DNA of 64,000 bases, taken from an uncultured Pelagibacteraceae bacterium (GTDB lineage: Bacteria > Pseudomonadota > Alphaproteobacteria > Pelagibacterales > Pelagibacteraceae). Made by a program: the position numbers and the translations under genes. Each line of letters opens with the position of its first letter. Within the stretch, counting starts at the first letter, position 1. Where the stretch lies: the NCBI GenBank assembly GCA_902571375.1, contig CACGBP010000001.1, positions 174,501-238,500 on the forward strand, read 5' to 3'. The notes under the pieces were generated by a model that saw nothing but the letters and a program-made list of their open reading frames with translations, did no database searches and was not told where the DNA came from. Shown here piece after piece: positions 32,316-41,178 of this stretch.

Positions 32316-32440
32316 CTAGTAAATACAAATACTAATAAAAGTATCCAAAAAAAAGCATAATAAAAATAAATATACTTTTTTGTGAAATTATAAGTAATGG
32401 GGTTATGCACTTTTTTGGTTTTTTTTCTTTTTTTAGTCAT
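32312..32440 (-). CDS. Small basic single-pass membrane protein, 42 aa
   Basis: The Met of MTKKRKKTKKVHNP overlaps the dksA stop by 8 bp. A highly basic N-terminus of about 12 residues is followed by one hydrophobic helix (YIYFYYAFFWILLLVFVF), so the N-terminus should face the cytoplasm. The track start at 32500 lies inside dksA and is less likely. The TGA overlaps the next small ORF's ATG. I do not recognise a family. Confidence 0.5.
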   Translation of the reverse strand: MTKKRKKTKKVHNPITYNFTKKYIYFYYAFFWILLLVFVFTR

Positions 32441-32957
32441 CAGCGTGTACCTTTTCATCTTTTTCGTGTTTTTCTTGTGCTGCAATAGTGTATTTTGCAA
32501 CCGGACGAGCCATTAATCTTTTTAAACCAATTGGTTCAGCAGTATCTAAACAATATCCATAAGTGTCTTCTCTTATTCTACCTAAAGCTTTATCAATTTC
32601 AGAAATTAATTTAATTTGTCTATTGATTGCTTTCATCTCAACATTTTTATCTGTGTAGGAGCTTGCTTGATCAACAATGTCTGCAGAAATACTATTATCA
32701 TCCATACTACCGTTATAAAGTGCTTCATTGTTTGCTTTAATTAATTCTTTTTTCCATTCTTGTAGTTTCATTCTAAAAAACACTTTATGTTTTTCACACA
32801 TGTATTTTTCAGTATCTTTAGGAATATAAGTTTTTGAAATTTTAATAGGACCTTTATTTGTTTCTTTTGGCTTACTAACAACTTTTGGTTTTGCTTTGCT
32901 AGAAGATTTAACCTTAACTTTTTTTACTTTTTTTTTTGCTTTGCTGGTTTTAGGCAT
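32433..32957 (-). CDS. dksA: DksA/TraR-family transcription factor with degenerate zinc finger
   Basis: Binds the RNA polymerase secondary channel and modulates rRNA and amino-acid promoters with ppGpp. 174 aa: a Lys/Ala/Ser-rich N-terminal tail of about 50 residues, a coiled-coil hairpin and the globular region YGYCLDTAEPIGLKRLMARP. Of the four zinc cysteines of E. coli DksA only the first is kept; the others are Thr, Ile/Ala and Ala. Cysteine-poor DksA homologues are known in alphaproteobacteria and can be active. Two tiny ORFs follow in overlap. Confidence 0.88.
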   Translation of the reverse strand: MPKTSKAKKKVKKVKVKSSSKAKPKVVSKPKETNKGPIKISKTYIPKDTEKYMCEKHKVFFRMKLQEWKKELIKANNEALYNGSMDDNSISADIVDQASSYTDKNVEMKAINRQIKLISEIDKALGRIREDTYGYCLDTAEPIGLKRLMARPVAKYTIAAQEKHEKDEKVHADD

Positions 32958-33036
32958 ACTTTTAATTTAAATTCGACGGAGTATATTCAGCAAATTAGGG
33001 GTGTCAAGCAAGCTTAATTATTGTAAATAATTATAA

Positions 33037-34362
33037 ATGAATGTTTTAAATAGAAATATTAATAATATTTTTTTAATTTTTGCTTTATCTCATTTGATTA
33101 TTTGGACCTTTGTACCATTCTTAACAAATAAAAATTTACCTTTAGATACTATTGAGGCACTTGCATGGGGCAGTAATTTGGATTGGGGTTTTAATAAACA
33201 TCCTCCGATGAGTGCTTTTTTTTCTGAAATTTTTTTTCAAATTTTTGGCCCTCAGGATTGGGCTTATTATTTATTAAGTCAGATTTTTGTTTTAATAGCT
33301 TTTTATTTTGTTTTTAAATTTGCTTGTGAAATTTTAGGAAATGTAAAATTAAGTTTAATTTCTGTCTTGTTATTAGAGTCAATTTATTTTTATAATTTTA
33401 CAACCCCTGAATTTAATGTAAATGTTTGCCAATTACCTTTTTGGTCTCTAGTTATTTTTTATTCATGGAAAATTTATGAAACTAAAGAAATCAAATTTGT
33501 AGATTGTTTTTTAATTGGATTATTTGCTGCCTTAGGTTTTTTATCAAAATATTTATTTATCTATCTATTGGCTTCAATTACATTATTTTTTATTTACTTA
33601 GTATTTGTAAAAAAAACTAAAAAATTTGATTTTAAATATCTAATTACTATTGAAGTATTTATTGTTCTTCTTATCCCGCATTTAATTTGGCTTTTAAATA
33701 ATGAATTTATTACATTAACCTATGGTCTTAAAAGAACTGGTTTAGAGGGGTCAGGTATTATAGACCATTTAAAACATCCAATTATTTTTTTAGGAAAACA
33801 AATAGGAATTTTAATCCCTTTCTTCTTTTTGATTTATTTATTAGTCAAAAAAATTAAAATAAAATTTAATTTAAAAGATAAAAAATTACTATTTTTGATA
33901 TTCATAAATGTTCTTCCAATAGTTTTAATATTATTAACTTCAATAATTACAGGGTCGAAAGTAAGAACAATGTGGATGACGCCCTTTTATTTATTTTTTG
34001 GAGTTTTATTTGTGTATATATTTCAATCTCAAATTAATCCTAAAAAGATTAATTCATTCTTATATGGTTTTTTAATTTTATTTTTCTTGTCACCAATTTT
34101 GTATACATATGAATCTATCAGCAAAACAGATAAAAGAACTGATTATCCTGGTAAAGAAATTGCAGCAAAAGTTCAAATTGCTTGGCAACAGGATTTTAAT
34201 AAAGAAATTGAATTTGTAATAGGAAATGAATGGAAAGCAGGTAATTTATCTTATCATTTAAAATCAAGACCAACATGGGAAGGATTTATTAATGATGAAA
34301 TATTTAGAATTGCCAATGAATATCTTTGTATTGATGATGTTTGTGTAGGAACATATAAATAG
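33037..34362 (+). CDS. Membrane glycosyltransferase, GT39/ArnT-like (PMT_2 family)
   Basis: 441 aa with roughly 10-12 hydrophobic helices. The first periplasmic loop LPLDTIEALAWGSNLDWGFNKHPPM matches the acidic-residue signature of enzymes that move sugars from undecaprenyl- or dolichyl-phosphate to lipids or proteins on the periplasmic side. A short soluble C-terminal segment contains two cysteines (EYLCIDDVCVGTYK). The partner that charges the lipid carrier may be the GT2 protein two genes downstream. The acceptor is unknown. Confidence 0.8.
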   Translation: MNVLNRNINNIFLIFALSHLIIWTFVPFLTNKNLPLDTIEALAWGSNLDWGFNKHPPMSAFFSEIFFQIFGPQDWAYYLLSQIFVLIAFYFVFKFACEILGNVKLSLISVLLLESIYFYNFTTPEFNVNVCQLPFWSLVIFYSWKIYETKEIKFVDCFLIGLFAALGFLSKYLFIYLLASITLFFIYLVFVKKTKKFDFKYLITIEVFIVLLIPHLIWLLNNEFITLTYGLKRTGLEGSGIIDHLKHPIIFLGKQIGILIPFFFLIYLLVKKIKIKFNLKDKKLLFLIFINVLPIVLILLTSIITGSKVRTMWMTPFYLFFGVLFVYIFQSQINPKKINSFLYGFLILFFLSPILYTYESISKTDKRTDYPGKEIAAKVQIAWQQDFNKEIEFVIGNEWKAGNLSYHLKSRPTWEGFINDEIFRIANEYLCIDDVCVGTYK

Positions 34363-34366
34363 ATTA

Positions 34367-35371
34367 ATGAACAATTTTGAGAGCATTACTCAGTTTATAA
34401 ATCAAAGTCCAAAAACAGAATTACATTTACATATTGAGGGAAGTTTGGAACCGGAATTAATGTTTAAGCTTTCTAAGAGGAATAAAATTGAAATTCCTTT
34501 TAAATCTGTAGAGGAAATAAGATCTGCATATAATTTTACAAATTTAGATAGTTTCCTTAAAATTTATTATCAAGGATCTAATGTTTTAATTAATGAGGAA
34601 GATTTTTTTGATTTAACCTGGGAATATATTTTAAGGTGTAAACAAGATAATATAGTTCACACTGAAATATTTTTTGATCCTCAATCACATCTACCAAGAG
34701 GGGTTAGTTTTGACACAGTTATACAAGGTATTCATAAGGCATTACAAAAAGCAAAAGATGAATTTAATATTTCTTCAAAAATTATAATGTGTTTTTTGAG
34801 ACATTTAGATGAAGAATCTTGTTTTGATGTATTGAACCAAGCTTGTAAACATAGAGATAAGATAATTGGAGTAGGATTAGATTCATCTGAAAAAGGTAAT
34901 CCACCATCAAAATTTAAAAGATTATTTGAACAAGCAATTGCAGAAGGTTTTTTAACTGTAGCTCATGCTGGTGAAGAAGGTCCTTCTGAATATATTTGGG
35001 ATAGTTTGAATTTACTCAAAATAAAAAGAGTAGATCATGGAGTTCAATGTTTAAATGATAAGAAATTAGTTGAAAAACTTGTTAAAGACCAAATTCCTCT
35101 AACGGTATGTCCTTTATCAAATGTAAAGTTGTGTGTATTTGATAAACTTGAAAATCATAATTTGAAGAAAATGTTAGATAAAGGTTTAAGAGTAATGGTT
35201 AATTCTGATGATCCTGCTTATTTTGGAGGATATCTAAATAAGAATTTAATTGAAACATCAAAAGCATTAAACCTTGAGTTTTTAGATGTAAAAAAATTAA
35301 TTGAAAATTCTTTCAAATCATCATTTTTAAATGATGAGAATAAAAAAACCTGGTTAAAAAAAATTAATTAA
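34367..35371 (+). CDS. Adenine/adenosine deaminase
   Basis: Zinc-dependent purine deaminase of 334 aa. Metal and substrate motifs are TELHLHIEGSLEPELMF, VAHAGEEGP, RVDHGVQCL and NSDDPAYFGG. The HIEGSLEP form and overall length are closer to the bacterial adenine deaminases of the Aah1 type than to classical adenosine deaminase, so adenine salvage is the better guess. Its position between two glycosyltransferases, 4 bp after one and with a one-base overlap with the next, is odd and suggests only cotranscription. Confidence 0.85.
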   Translation: MNNFESITQFINQSPKTELHLHIEGSLEPELMFKLSKRNKIEIPFKSVEEIRSAYNFTNLDSFLKIYYQGSNVLINEEDFFDLTWEYILRCKQDNIVHTEIFFDPQSHLPRGVSFDTVIQGIHKALQKAKDEFNISSKIIMCFLRHLDEESCFDVLNQACKHRDKIIGVGLDSSEKGNPPSKFKRLFEQAIAEGFLTVAHAGEEGPSEYIWDSLNLLKIKRVDHGVQCLNDKKLVEKLVKDQIPLTVCPLSNVKLCVFDKLENHNLKKMLDKGLRVMVNSDDPAYFGGYLNKNLIETSKALNLEFLDVKKLIENSFKSSFLNDENKKTWLKKIN

Positions 35372-36240
35372 TGAAATTTAAAATTCTAATTCCTGCTTAT
35401 AATGACTGGCAATCTGTTTCAGAATTATTAGATAATATTGACCACAATTTATCAGATGTAGATCATGAAATTTCAGTCATTATTGTCAACGATGCCTCTA
35501 ACCATGACAGAAAAGAAGAGGATAAAACTTTTGAAAATATTCATTCAATTAAGATTTTAAATATGAGAATAAACCAAGGTCATGCAAGATGTATTGCTAC
35601 GGGTTTGAAGTATATTTATGAGAAAGAAGAATTCGATTATATTATTCCTATGGACGGTGATGGTGAAGATAGACCTGAGGAAATAAAAGAATTTATAAAC
35701 CAAATTCATAACTCAAATGGCAAGCCTATAGTTGGAAGAAGGATAAAAAGATCTGAAGGTTTATTTTTTAAGATATGTTATGAGTTTCACAAATTAATAA
35801 CTTTAACATTTACGGGAAAATCAATTAAATTTGGAAACTACACTTGCCTTCCAAAAACGACTGTTGAAAAAATGATAAATGAAAAAGCTACTTGGAATAG
35901 TTTTTCAGGTTCATTATCTAAATTAGAGAAAGATTTATTTGAGATACCATCTATTAGAGGAGATAGATATTTTGGACCTTCTAAGATGAGTTTTTTGAAT
36001 TTAATTACACATTCTTTTTCTATGATTAGTGTGTTTAGAAAAACTGTACTATTCCGCTCAGCATTATTTATTATTGTGTATATTTATATGATTAAAAGCA
36101 ATGCATCAGTTCTCACAGCATTACCGTTAATACTTTTGTTGATAATGATTTATTCAATTTCTAATTTAGCTTTAAGAGAAAACATGGACGAATTTGATAA
36201 AGCTTTATCTAATATAAAAAATATAGAGGAAATTAAGTAA
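35371..36240 (+). CDS. Family 2 glycosyltransferase with C-terminal membrane helices
   Basis: 289 aa. A GT-A domain begins FKILIPAYNDWQSVSELL, with NDAS and the metal-binding MDGDGEDRPE near residue 90. Two hydrophobic helices (about residues 225-270) anchor the C-terminus, as in GtrB/DPM1-like enzymes that load a sugar on a polyprenyl phosphate. With the GT39 protein it could form a lipid-linked sugar transfer pair (inference). Confidence 0.82.
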   Translation: MKFKILIPAYNDWQSVSELLDNIDHNLSDVDHEISVIIVNDASNHDRKEEDKTFENIHSIKILNMRINQGHARCIATGLKYIYEKEEFDYIIPMDGDGEDRPEEIKEFINQIHNSNGKPIVGRRIKRSEGLFFKICYEFHKLITLTFTGKSIKFGNYTCLPKTTVEKMINEKATWNSFSGSLSKLEKDLFEIPSIRGDRYFGPSKMSFLNLITHSFSMISVFRKTVLFRSALFIIVYIYMIKSNASVLTALPLILLLIMIYSISNLALRENMDEFDKALSNIKNIEEIK

Positions 36241-36289
36241 TTTCTTCTTTTGCAAAATCTTAATAAATGGTAGGCTAGTTTGTTGCGGT

Positions 36290-36309
36290 AAGTGTGGTTG
36301 TGCTCACTT
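36290..36309 (+). other. Possible leader hairpin upstream of the exported-enzyme cluster
   Basis: AAGTG-N10-CACTT forms a 5-bp stem in the 106-bp gap before the serine hydrolase gene, in a stretch richer in G and T than its surroundings (GGTAAGTGTGGTTGTGCTC). It may be part of a structured 5' leader; the stem is short and could be chance. Confidence 0.2.
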
Positions 36310-36333
36310 GTTTAAAAAGGGACAACATAAAAA

Positions 36334-36338
36334 AGGAG
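36334..36338 (+). promoter_or_regulatory. Shine-Dalgarno site of the exported serine hydrolase gene
   Basis: AGGAG lies 8 bases before the ATG at 36347, a canonical spacing that is uncommon in this window. It fixes the start of the first gene of the exported-enzyme cluster and suggests this gene opens its own transcription unit. Confidence 0.5.
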
Positions 36339-36346
36339 CATAACTT

Positions 36347-37717
36347 ATGAAAAGAATATTAGTAATTATTACTTTAAGCTTATTAACTTCAAGCAATCTA
36401 TTTGCTGATGAGAATTTTAAAATTAATAATTTTAATTTTTGGCTTTATGATAATGGATATCATCAATATTTAAACATTGAAGAAAACCCAGTGTGTAAAG
36501 AAGAACCAAAATATAGTAATCTTTGGTACTATAATAAATGTGATAAATTTCAAGGATCTAACAATTTAAATATTAAAATAAAAAATAAAGCATTATCTGC
36601 TACTAATATTGCCTATCATTCGAACCCAAATAGAGACTCTTTAATTTATTACTTATGGAAATACTCATATAGAGATAGAAGTCAGCATTTAAAAGAATTT
36701 AAACCAACAAATAATTCCTACGATTTTAAATTCAACTTAATTGAAGATAAAATTTTAAAAAAACAAATGAAAACTAAAGGTATCCTTAGTTATTTATATT
36801 ATCAAGATGGTGAAGTGTTGATTGACGAACTTTCTCCGAAAGAAAGATTAGGAGAGTTTTTGAATAATGAAACAAAATTTTATTCAATGTCAATGGGTAA
36901 GTCAGTAACTTCTTATTTAGTAGGCCACGCCATATGTGAAGGTTATATTGATGGAGTTGATGCTAGAGTAAACGACTGGCCTATAATAAAAGATTCACTT
37001 TATCATGATCAAAAATTAATTAATTTTTTAAATATGAATACTGGTGATCAAAAATATATTGATGAATTTAAAGATGGTACAAGCAAATTAGGCGCATATG
37101 AAGATAGGGATATTGAAACAACTATGCGTTTACACTTTAGAAACAAAAATACAAAAAAATCTAAGGAAAGATACAACTACAATGGATTTGTTACTCAGTT
37201 AATTTTAAATTATATGAAATTTAAAGTCGGTGAAGATTATGACAAATTTTATAGCAAAGTTTTCAACGATAAAATAAAGATCAAAAATAGCATTCGTTAT
37301 GGCTATACAAGTTTTAAAGAACATTTTGGAAATGGACATCCCAACATAATGGCAACAAGATTTGATTATCTTAGAATTGGAAAAGCTATAATGGATGATT
37401 ATCAGAATGATACTTGTGTTGGAAAATATTTAAAAGAAATTTATAAAAGAAGAATATCAAAAGGAAGCATAGAAAAAGACGAGCCTTTAGTTGGTCGTAC
37501 TAAATCTTATGGAGGTCAATTCCATATGGATTATCCAGGATTAAAAGATAAGATTATCTTTGGGATGAGTGGTTATGGTGGGAATATGATTTTAATTGAT
37601 GTAGAAAATTCAAGAATACTGGTTCTAAATTCACTTCATTATAACAATACCCAATATAAATATAATCATAAAAAACTAATATTAGATGTATTTAAAAACG
37701 GTAAACAAATAAATTAA
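36347..37717 (+). CDS. Exported beta-lactamase-fold serine hydrolase
   Basis: 456 aa with a signal peptide (KRILVIITLSLLTSSNLFA). The penicillin-binding/class C fold is suggested by SMGK at residues 182-185 (SxxK, nucleophile Ser182) in YSMSMGKSVTSYLVGHAI, by RYNYNGF near 275-281 in the place of the catalytic Tyr motif, and by GMSGYGG near the C-terminus in place of the KTG/HxG box. Best general resemblance is to EstB/6-aminohexanoate-oligomer hydrolases. A role as glycan deacetylase or esterase fits the neighbours but is inference. Leads a four-gene exported cluster. Confidence 0.75.
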   Translation: MKRILVIITLSLLTSSNLFADENFKINNFNFWLYDNGYHQYLNIEENPVCKEEPKYSNLWYYNKCDKFQGSNNLNIKIKNKALSATNIAYHSNPNRDSLIYYLWKYSYRDRSQHLKEFKPTNNSYDFKFNLIEDKILKKQMKTKGILSYLYYQDGEVLIDELSPKERLGEFLNNETKFYSMSMGKSVTSYLVGHAICEGYIDGVDARVNDWPIIKDSLYHDQKLINFLNMNTGDQKYIDEFKDGTSKLGAYEDRDIETTMRLHFRNKNTKKSKERYNYNGFVTQLILNYMKFKVGEDYDKFYSKVFNDKIKIKNSIRYGYTSFKEHFGNGHPNIMATRFDYLRIGKAIMDDYQNDTCVGKYLKEIYKRRISKGSIEKDEPLVGRTKSYGGQFHMDYPGLKDKIIFGMSGYGGNMILIDVENSRILVLNSLHYNNTQYKYNHKKLILDVFKNGKQIN

Positions 37718-37729
37718 ACATTTAACTCA

Positions 37730-38923
37730 ATGAAAAAATTTTTAATAATTTTTCTATTGTTATTTCATAATTCAAATATTTCTCATGCAGATTTTAAGAA
37801 AATAAAAAAGAAAGCAACAGTTACTCAACCAGAGATTATTTTCCCAATTCAAAAAGATAAAAAAGGGTGCATAAAAGATTTATATGTAAGTCCAGATAAG
37901 AACTATGTTTTACCAGTATTAAAAGTCGAAGCACCCTCTGGATACGGTCTTGATAATAGATTTGATTATGCTTTGAGTAAATTTGAAGATTTTAGTTTTC
38001 CATGTGGTAGTGGAAATGTAGAAGCATGTCAAAATGTAAAAAGAGTTATTTTAGAATGGGCAAAAGCTAACGCTGCCCAAAGAACTGGACCTTCTGATGG
38101 AGAAGGAAGACACTGGAACGATACTTTAACTGTTAATCTTTATATAGCTTCACCAATGATGGCGGCATATTCATTTGCCAAACAAGTTATTGAAGTTACA
38201 GAAGCAGAGGACAAAATTATAAAAGATTGGTTTAAAAAGATTGTCAAAAAAAATAAACATTTAATGTATGAATACTCAAACTATAAACCAGGATCTGGTG
38301 CAGCTGGTACACCTAAAAGAGCACATAATCATGCTTTATCATCCGCAATGAGTCATATGCAATTAGGAATTTTACTAAATGATAATAAGTTATTTAGAAC
38401 TGCTTTTAAAAATTTTGAAGCCGCTATAAAATATCAAAGAAAAGATGGAAGTATGCCTATTGAGACAAGAAGAGGTGGACGGGCAATGTTCTATCAAGCA
38501 AGAGCTATGAATGCATTGGCTGTAATTGCTTTATTAGCTGAAAATCAAGGTTACAATGTTTGGGATTATGAACATAAGGAAAAAAATTATCATAACATTG
38601 TTAAATTTTTTATAGATTTTACTGAAAATAATGAAATTGTTTTTGAATACGCAAAAAGCATGAAACATCCAGGACCTGCAAAAAATTATAAAAAACAAGA
38701 CCTCAATAGTCGATCAAGTAGTAATTGGGGATGGTTATATGCCTATGTTTCAAGATTTCCTGATCATGAAAATGTACAAAGATTAAAAGAATGGTCTCAA
38801 GATAAAAGTAAACTTAATAGTTATCAGTGGGATATAGTTCATCACTATTTAAATATTGGCAACAGACCTTTTGGTTCAGCTTCTTGGACGGTAGTTGAAG
38901 CCAACTGTCACTTTACAAGATAA
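37730..38923 (+). CDS. Exported alginate-lyase-like protein (PL5-type alpha-barrel)
   Basis: 397 aa with signal peptide (KKFLIIFLLLFHNSNISHA). The region RAHNHALSSAMSHMQLGILL resembles the catalytic NH region of alginate lyase AlgL, and DGSMPIETRRGGRAMFYQARAMNAL resembles the segment with the catalytic Tyr and Arg. The predicted fold is an all-helical toroid. It should cleave or process a uronate polymer in the periplasm or outside, but substrate is unknown. It starts 12 bp after the serine hydrolase gene and 3 bp before a glycosidase gene. Confidence 0.72.
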   Translation: MKKFLIIFLLLFHNSNISHADFKKIKKKATVTQPEIIFPIQKDKKGCIKDLYVSPDKNYVLPVLKVEAPSGYGLDNRFDYALSKFEDFSFPCGSGNVEACQNVKRVILEWAKANAAQRTGPSDGEGRHWNDTLTVNLYIASPMMAAYSFAKQVIEVTEAEDKIIKDWFKKIVKKNKHLMYEYSNYKPGSGAAGTPKRAHNHALSSAMSHMQLGILLNDNKLFRTAFKNFEAAIKYQRKDGSMPIETRRGGRAMFYQARAMNALAVIALLAENQGYNVWDYEHKEKNYHNIVKFFIDFTENNEIVFEYAKSMKHPGPAKNYKKQDLNSRSSSNWGWLYAYVSRFPDHENVQRLKEWSQDKSKLNSYQWDIVHHYLNIGNRPFGSASWTVVEANCHFTR

Positions 38924-38926
38924 TTT

Positions 38927-39934
38927 ATGAAAAGATTGTTTATATTTTTAATTTCATTTTTTATTTTTACAAATATTGCAAGTTCGGAATCAAGATTTGG
39001 AGAATTGACAGAAATGCGTGATAAAAAAATGCGTGGTAAAGAAGGTCAATGGGTTAGACCTCATCCTGGTCCTTTTGTTTGGAATAAAATTGAGAATGAA
39101 AAAGGAAAATTTTCTTGGGAAGAAGTGGACAAAAATGTTCTTTATGCCCAAGAACATAATCAGACAATATTAGCAACCATCTGGCCTCACGCAGATTGGG
39201 AACAGAAATCTTGCAAAAGAAAGAAAGTGAGAAGTCCTTTCGGCAAAGGTTTTACAAAGTATTTAAGTAAACCTTGTTCAATGGAAGATTATAAAACTTT
39301 TCTTTTAAAATTAGTGGATCGTTATGATGGTGATGGTTCTAATGATATGCCAGGATTAACTAAACCTATCAAATATTGGGACATAATGAATGAACCTGAG
39401 TTTGATATGTTTTTTAGAGGAAGCCAGGAAGACTTTGTTGAAATTTTTAATTTCTCATCAAAAATAATTAAAGAAAAACAAAAAGATGCAGTAATTGTTA
39501 TGGCTGGAGCCGCAGGAATGTTTCCAGAAAATAAAAAATATTGGAAATCAGTTTTACCAAAAATTAGAGATCATTTTGATATTGCAAACATTCACCACAT
39601 AAGCGGACCAGATGGACAATGTGATAGGGAACTATGGGTTGATGAGTTTGCAGCTTTATTAAAAAGTGTAAATGTTGATAAGCCTATTTGGGTAACAGAA
39701 GCTATGACTTGTGGTTCACCTGTAAAAGCTTGGGTGAAGGCATTTGTAAATGGAGCTGAATTGATTATTGATGTTGGTGTAAATGCTCCAGGTCCAAAAA
39801 TGAGTAAAAAAGGTAGAAAACAATTAAATGAGTTTATTAATGAATATGATGGTTTTACATCTATAAAAAGTATTTCAAAAAAACAAGTGGAATTTACTTA
39901 TAAAGACGGTTCCAAAAAAATTTTAGAATTTTAA
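38927..39934 (+). CDS. Exported clan GH-A glycoside hydrolase-like protein
   Basis: 335 aa with a signal peptide (KRLFIFLISFFIFTNIASS). A TIM barrel is suggested by the acid/base motif YWDIMNEPEFD and the nucleophile motif PIWVTEAM at the end of the expected strands, which place it in clan GH-A (GH5/39/53-like). WVRPHPGPFVWNKIE at the N-terminus recalls family 39/10-like proteins. The family cannot be fixed by eye. It sits between two lyase-like genes with gaps of 1-3 bp. Confidence 0.7.
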   Translation: MKRLFIFLISFFIFTNIASSESRFGELTEMRDKKMRGKEGQWVRPHPGPFVWNKIENEKGKFSWEEVDKNVLYAQEHNQTILATIWPHADWEQKSCKRKKVRSPFGKGFTKYLSKPCSMEDYKTFLLKLVDRYDGDGSNDMPGLTKPIKYWDIMNEPEFDMFFRGSQEDFVEIFNFSSKIIKEKQKDAVIVMAGAAGMFPENKKYWKSVLPKIRDHFDIANIHHISGPDGQCDRELWVDEFAALLKSVNVDKPIWVTEAMTCGSPVKAWVKAFVNGAELIIDVGVNAPGPKMSKKGRKQLNEFINEYDGFTSIKSISKKQVEFTYKDGSKKILEF

Positions 39935-39935
39935 T

Positions 39936-41177
39936 ATGAAAAAAATTTTTATTCTAATTTTAATTTTTTTTACCAACAATGTATTTGCAAACCAAGAAGA
40001 GATTAAAAAAATGGTATTTAAAAGTGAAAGTTATAATCTTGGCTTAAATAAAAAAGATACCACTATTCAAGGAATAAAACTTAAACCAATTACAAGAACT
40101 GATGCTTTTAAACATTCTGTCAAAAAAAAATACGGTTGGACAAAATATGGAATTAAAATTGTTAATTCTTCTGAAGGAATGCCGATTAGACATGGTGACA
40201 CTGCAATAAGATTTGAACTTCGTTATGATGATTGTGGTTTTTTGTATAAAAATGGCAAAGAGAGAGATTGCATTAGATCAACACCCCATCACCGAGTCGA
40301 AATAGGACAAGGTCATAATAAAGATATTAGTTTAGGATTTAAACACAAACAGGATTATTGGTATACCGCTTCCTTCTACTTTCCAAAAGAACATAAATTT
40401 TATCGAAAACAATCTGTATTTCAATTTCACTCAAGTGAAGGACCCTATCATCCTCCATTCCATTTAGAAATCTTTCCTAAAGAAGGATTGATAGCTTCAA
40501 TAAGCACATCAGAGGGAGTTTATGCAGATAAAGAAAATGCTTGTGGGGGAAGCGTTAAACAAACAATAAATTATTGTGAGAAAGTTAAACTTGAATATTT
40601 AGTTATGAGTCCTGATGAACTAGAGGATAGTTTAGGTAAATGGACTGATTTAGTAATTCATGCGATTTGGGATAAACGTGCCTCAGATCATGAAAAAAAT
40701 AAGGGTATGATCGAAGTATTCATTAATGGAAAAAAAAAATTACATTATGAAGGTCAATCTATGTGGAATATTGGTTTAGCAGTAATGCAGCTGGGTATTT
40801 ATCAAAGCAAAGAAGCAAAAACCTTTAAAGGAAAAACTCCCTCATTACAGGAGATGAGAGACACTCCAACTATCATGTTTTATGATGAAATATGGGCCAA
40901 AAAGAAGTGCAAAGATCTTCTGTTAAATCGTTTAGGTTATTCTTGTGAAAGCTTGGAAAATCAATCTGATGATATTACTAAGCCTTATTACGTAGATAGA
41001 GTTTCACAACAGGAATATATTGTAATTGTAAAGAATAAAATTGATAAAAATATTTTAATCAAATTAAGAGGTTTTGATAAAAAGAGTTTAGTCAAAAAAG
41101 CTATGGAAGAGTGTGCTAATAAAAATAAAGATGGATGTTATGTTCATTATTCAAGTATGCTTGCCATTGGTCAATAA
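39936..41177 (+). CDS. Exported polysaccharide lyase-like protein (jelly-roll fold)
   Basis: 413 aa with a signal peptide (KKIFILILIFFTNNVFA). HRVEIGQGHNKD, DYWYTASFYFP, SVFQFHSSEGPYHPPFHLEIF and FYDEIWAKKKC match the pattern of the heparin-lyase-I/glucuronan-lyase type beta-jelly roll (PL7/13/20-like). Residues from about 340 form an extra C-terminal segment with paired cysteines. It ends 1 bp before umuC, which is convergent. The substrate is unknown but a polyuronate fits the adjacent PL5-like gene. Confidence 0.68.
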   Translation: MKKIFILILIFFTNNVFANQEEIKKMVFKSESYNLGLNKKDTTIQGIKLKPITRTDAFKHSVKKKYGWTKYGIKIVNSSEGMPIRHGDTAIRFELRYDDCGFLYKNGKERDCIRSTPHHRVEIGQGHNKDISLGFKHKQDYWYTASFYFPKEHKFYRKQSVFQFHSSEGPYHPPFHLEIFPKEGLIASISTSEGVYADKENACGGSVKQTINYCEKVKLEYLVMSPDELEDSLGKWTDLVIHAIWDKRASDHEKNKGMIEVFINGKKKLHYEGQSMWNIGLAVMQLGIYQSKEAKTFKGKTPSLQEMRDTPTIMFYDEIWAKKKCKDLLLNRLGYSCESLENQSDDITKPYYVDRVSQQEYIVIVKNKIDKNILIKLRGFDKKSLVKKAMEECANKNKDGCYVHYSSMLAIGQ

Positions 41178-41178
41178 A

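Noticed and set aside
36248-36257. TTTTGCAAAA palindrome upstream of the serine hydrolase
   Set aside because: Only 10 bp and mainly A/T, expected by chance in DNA of this composition.
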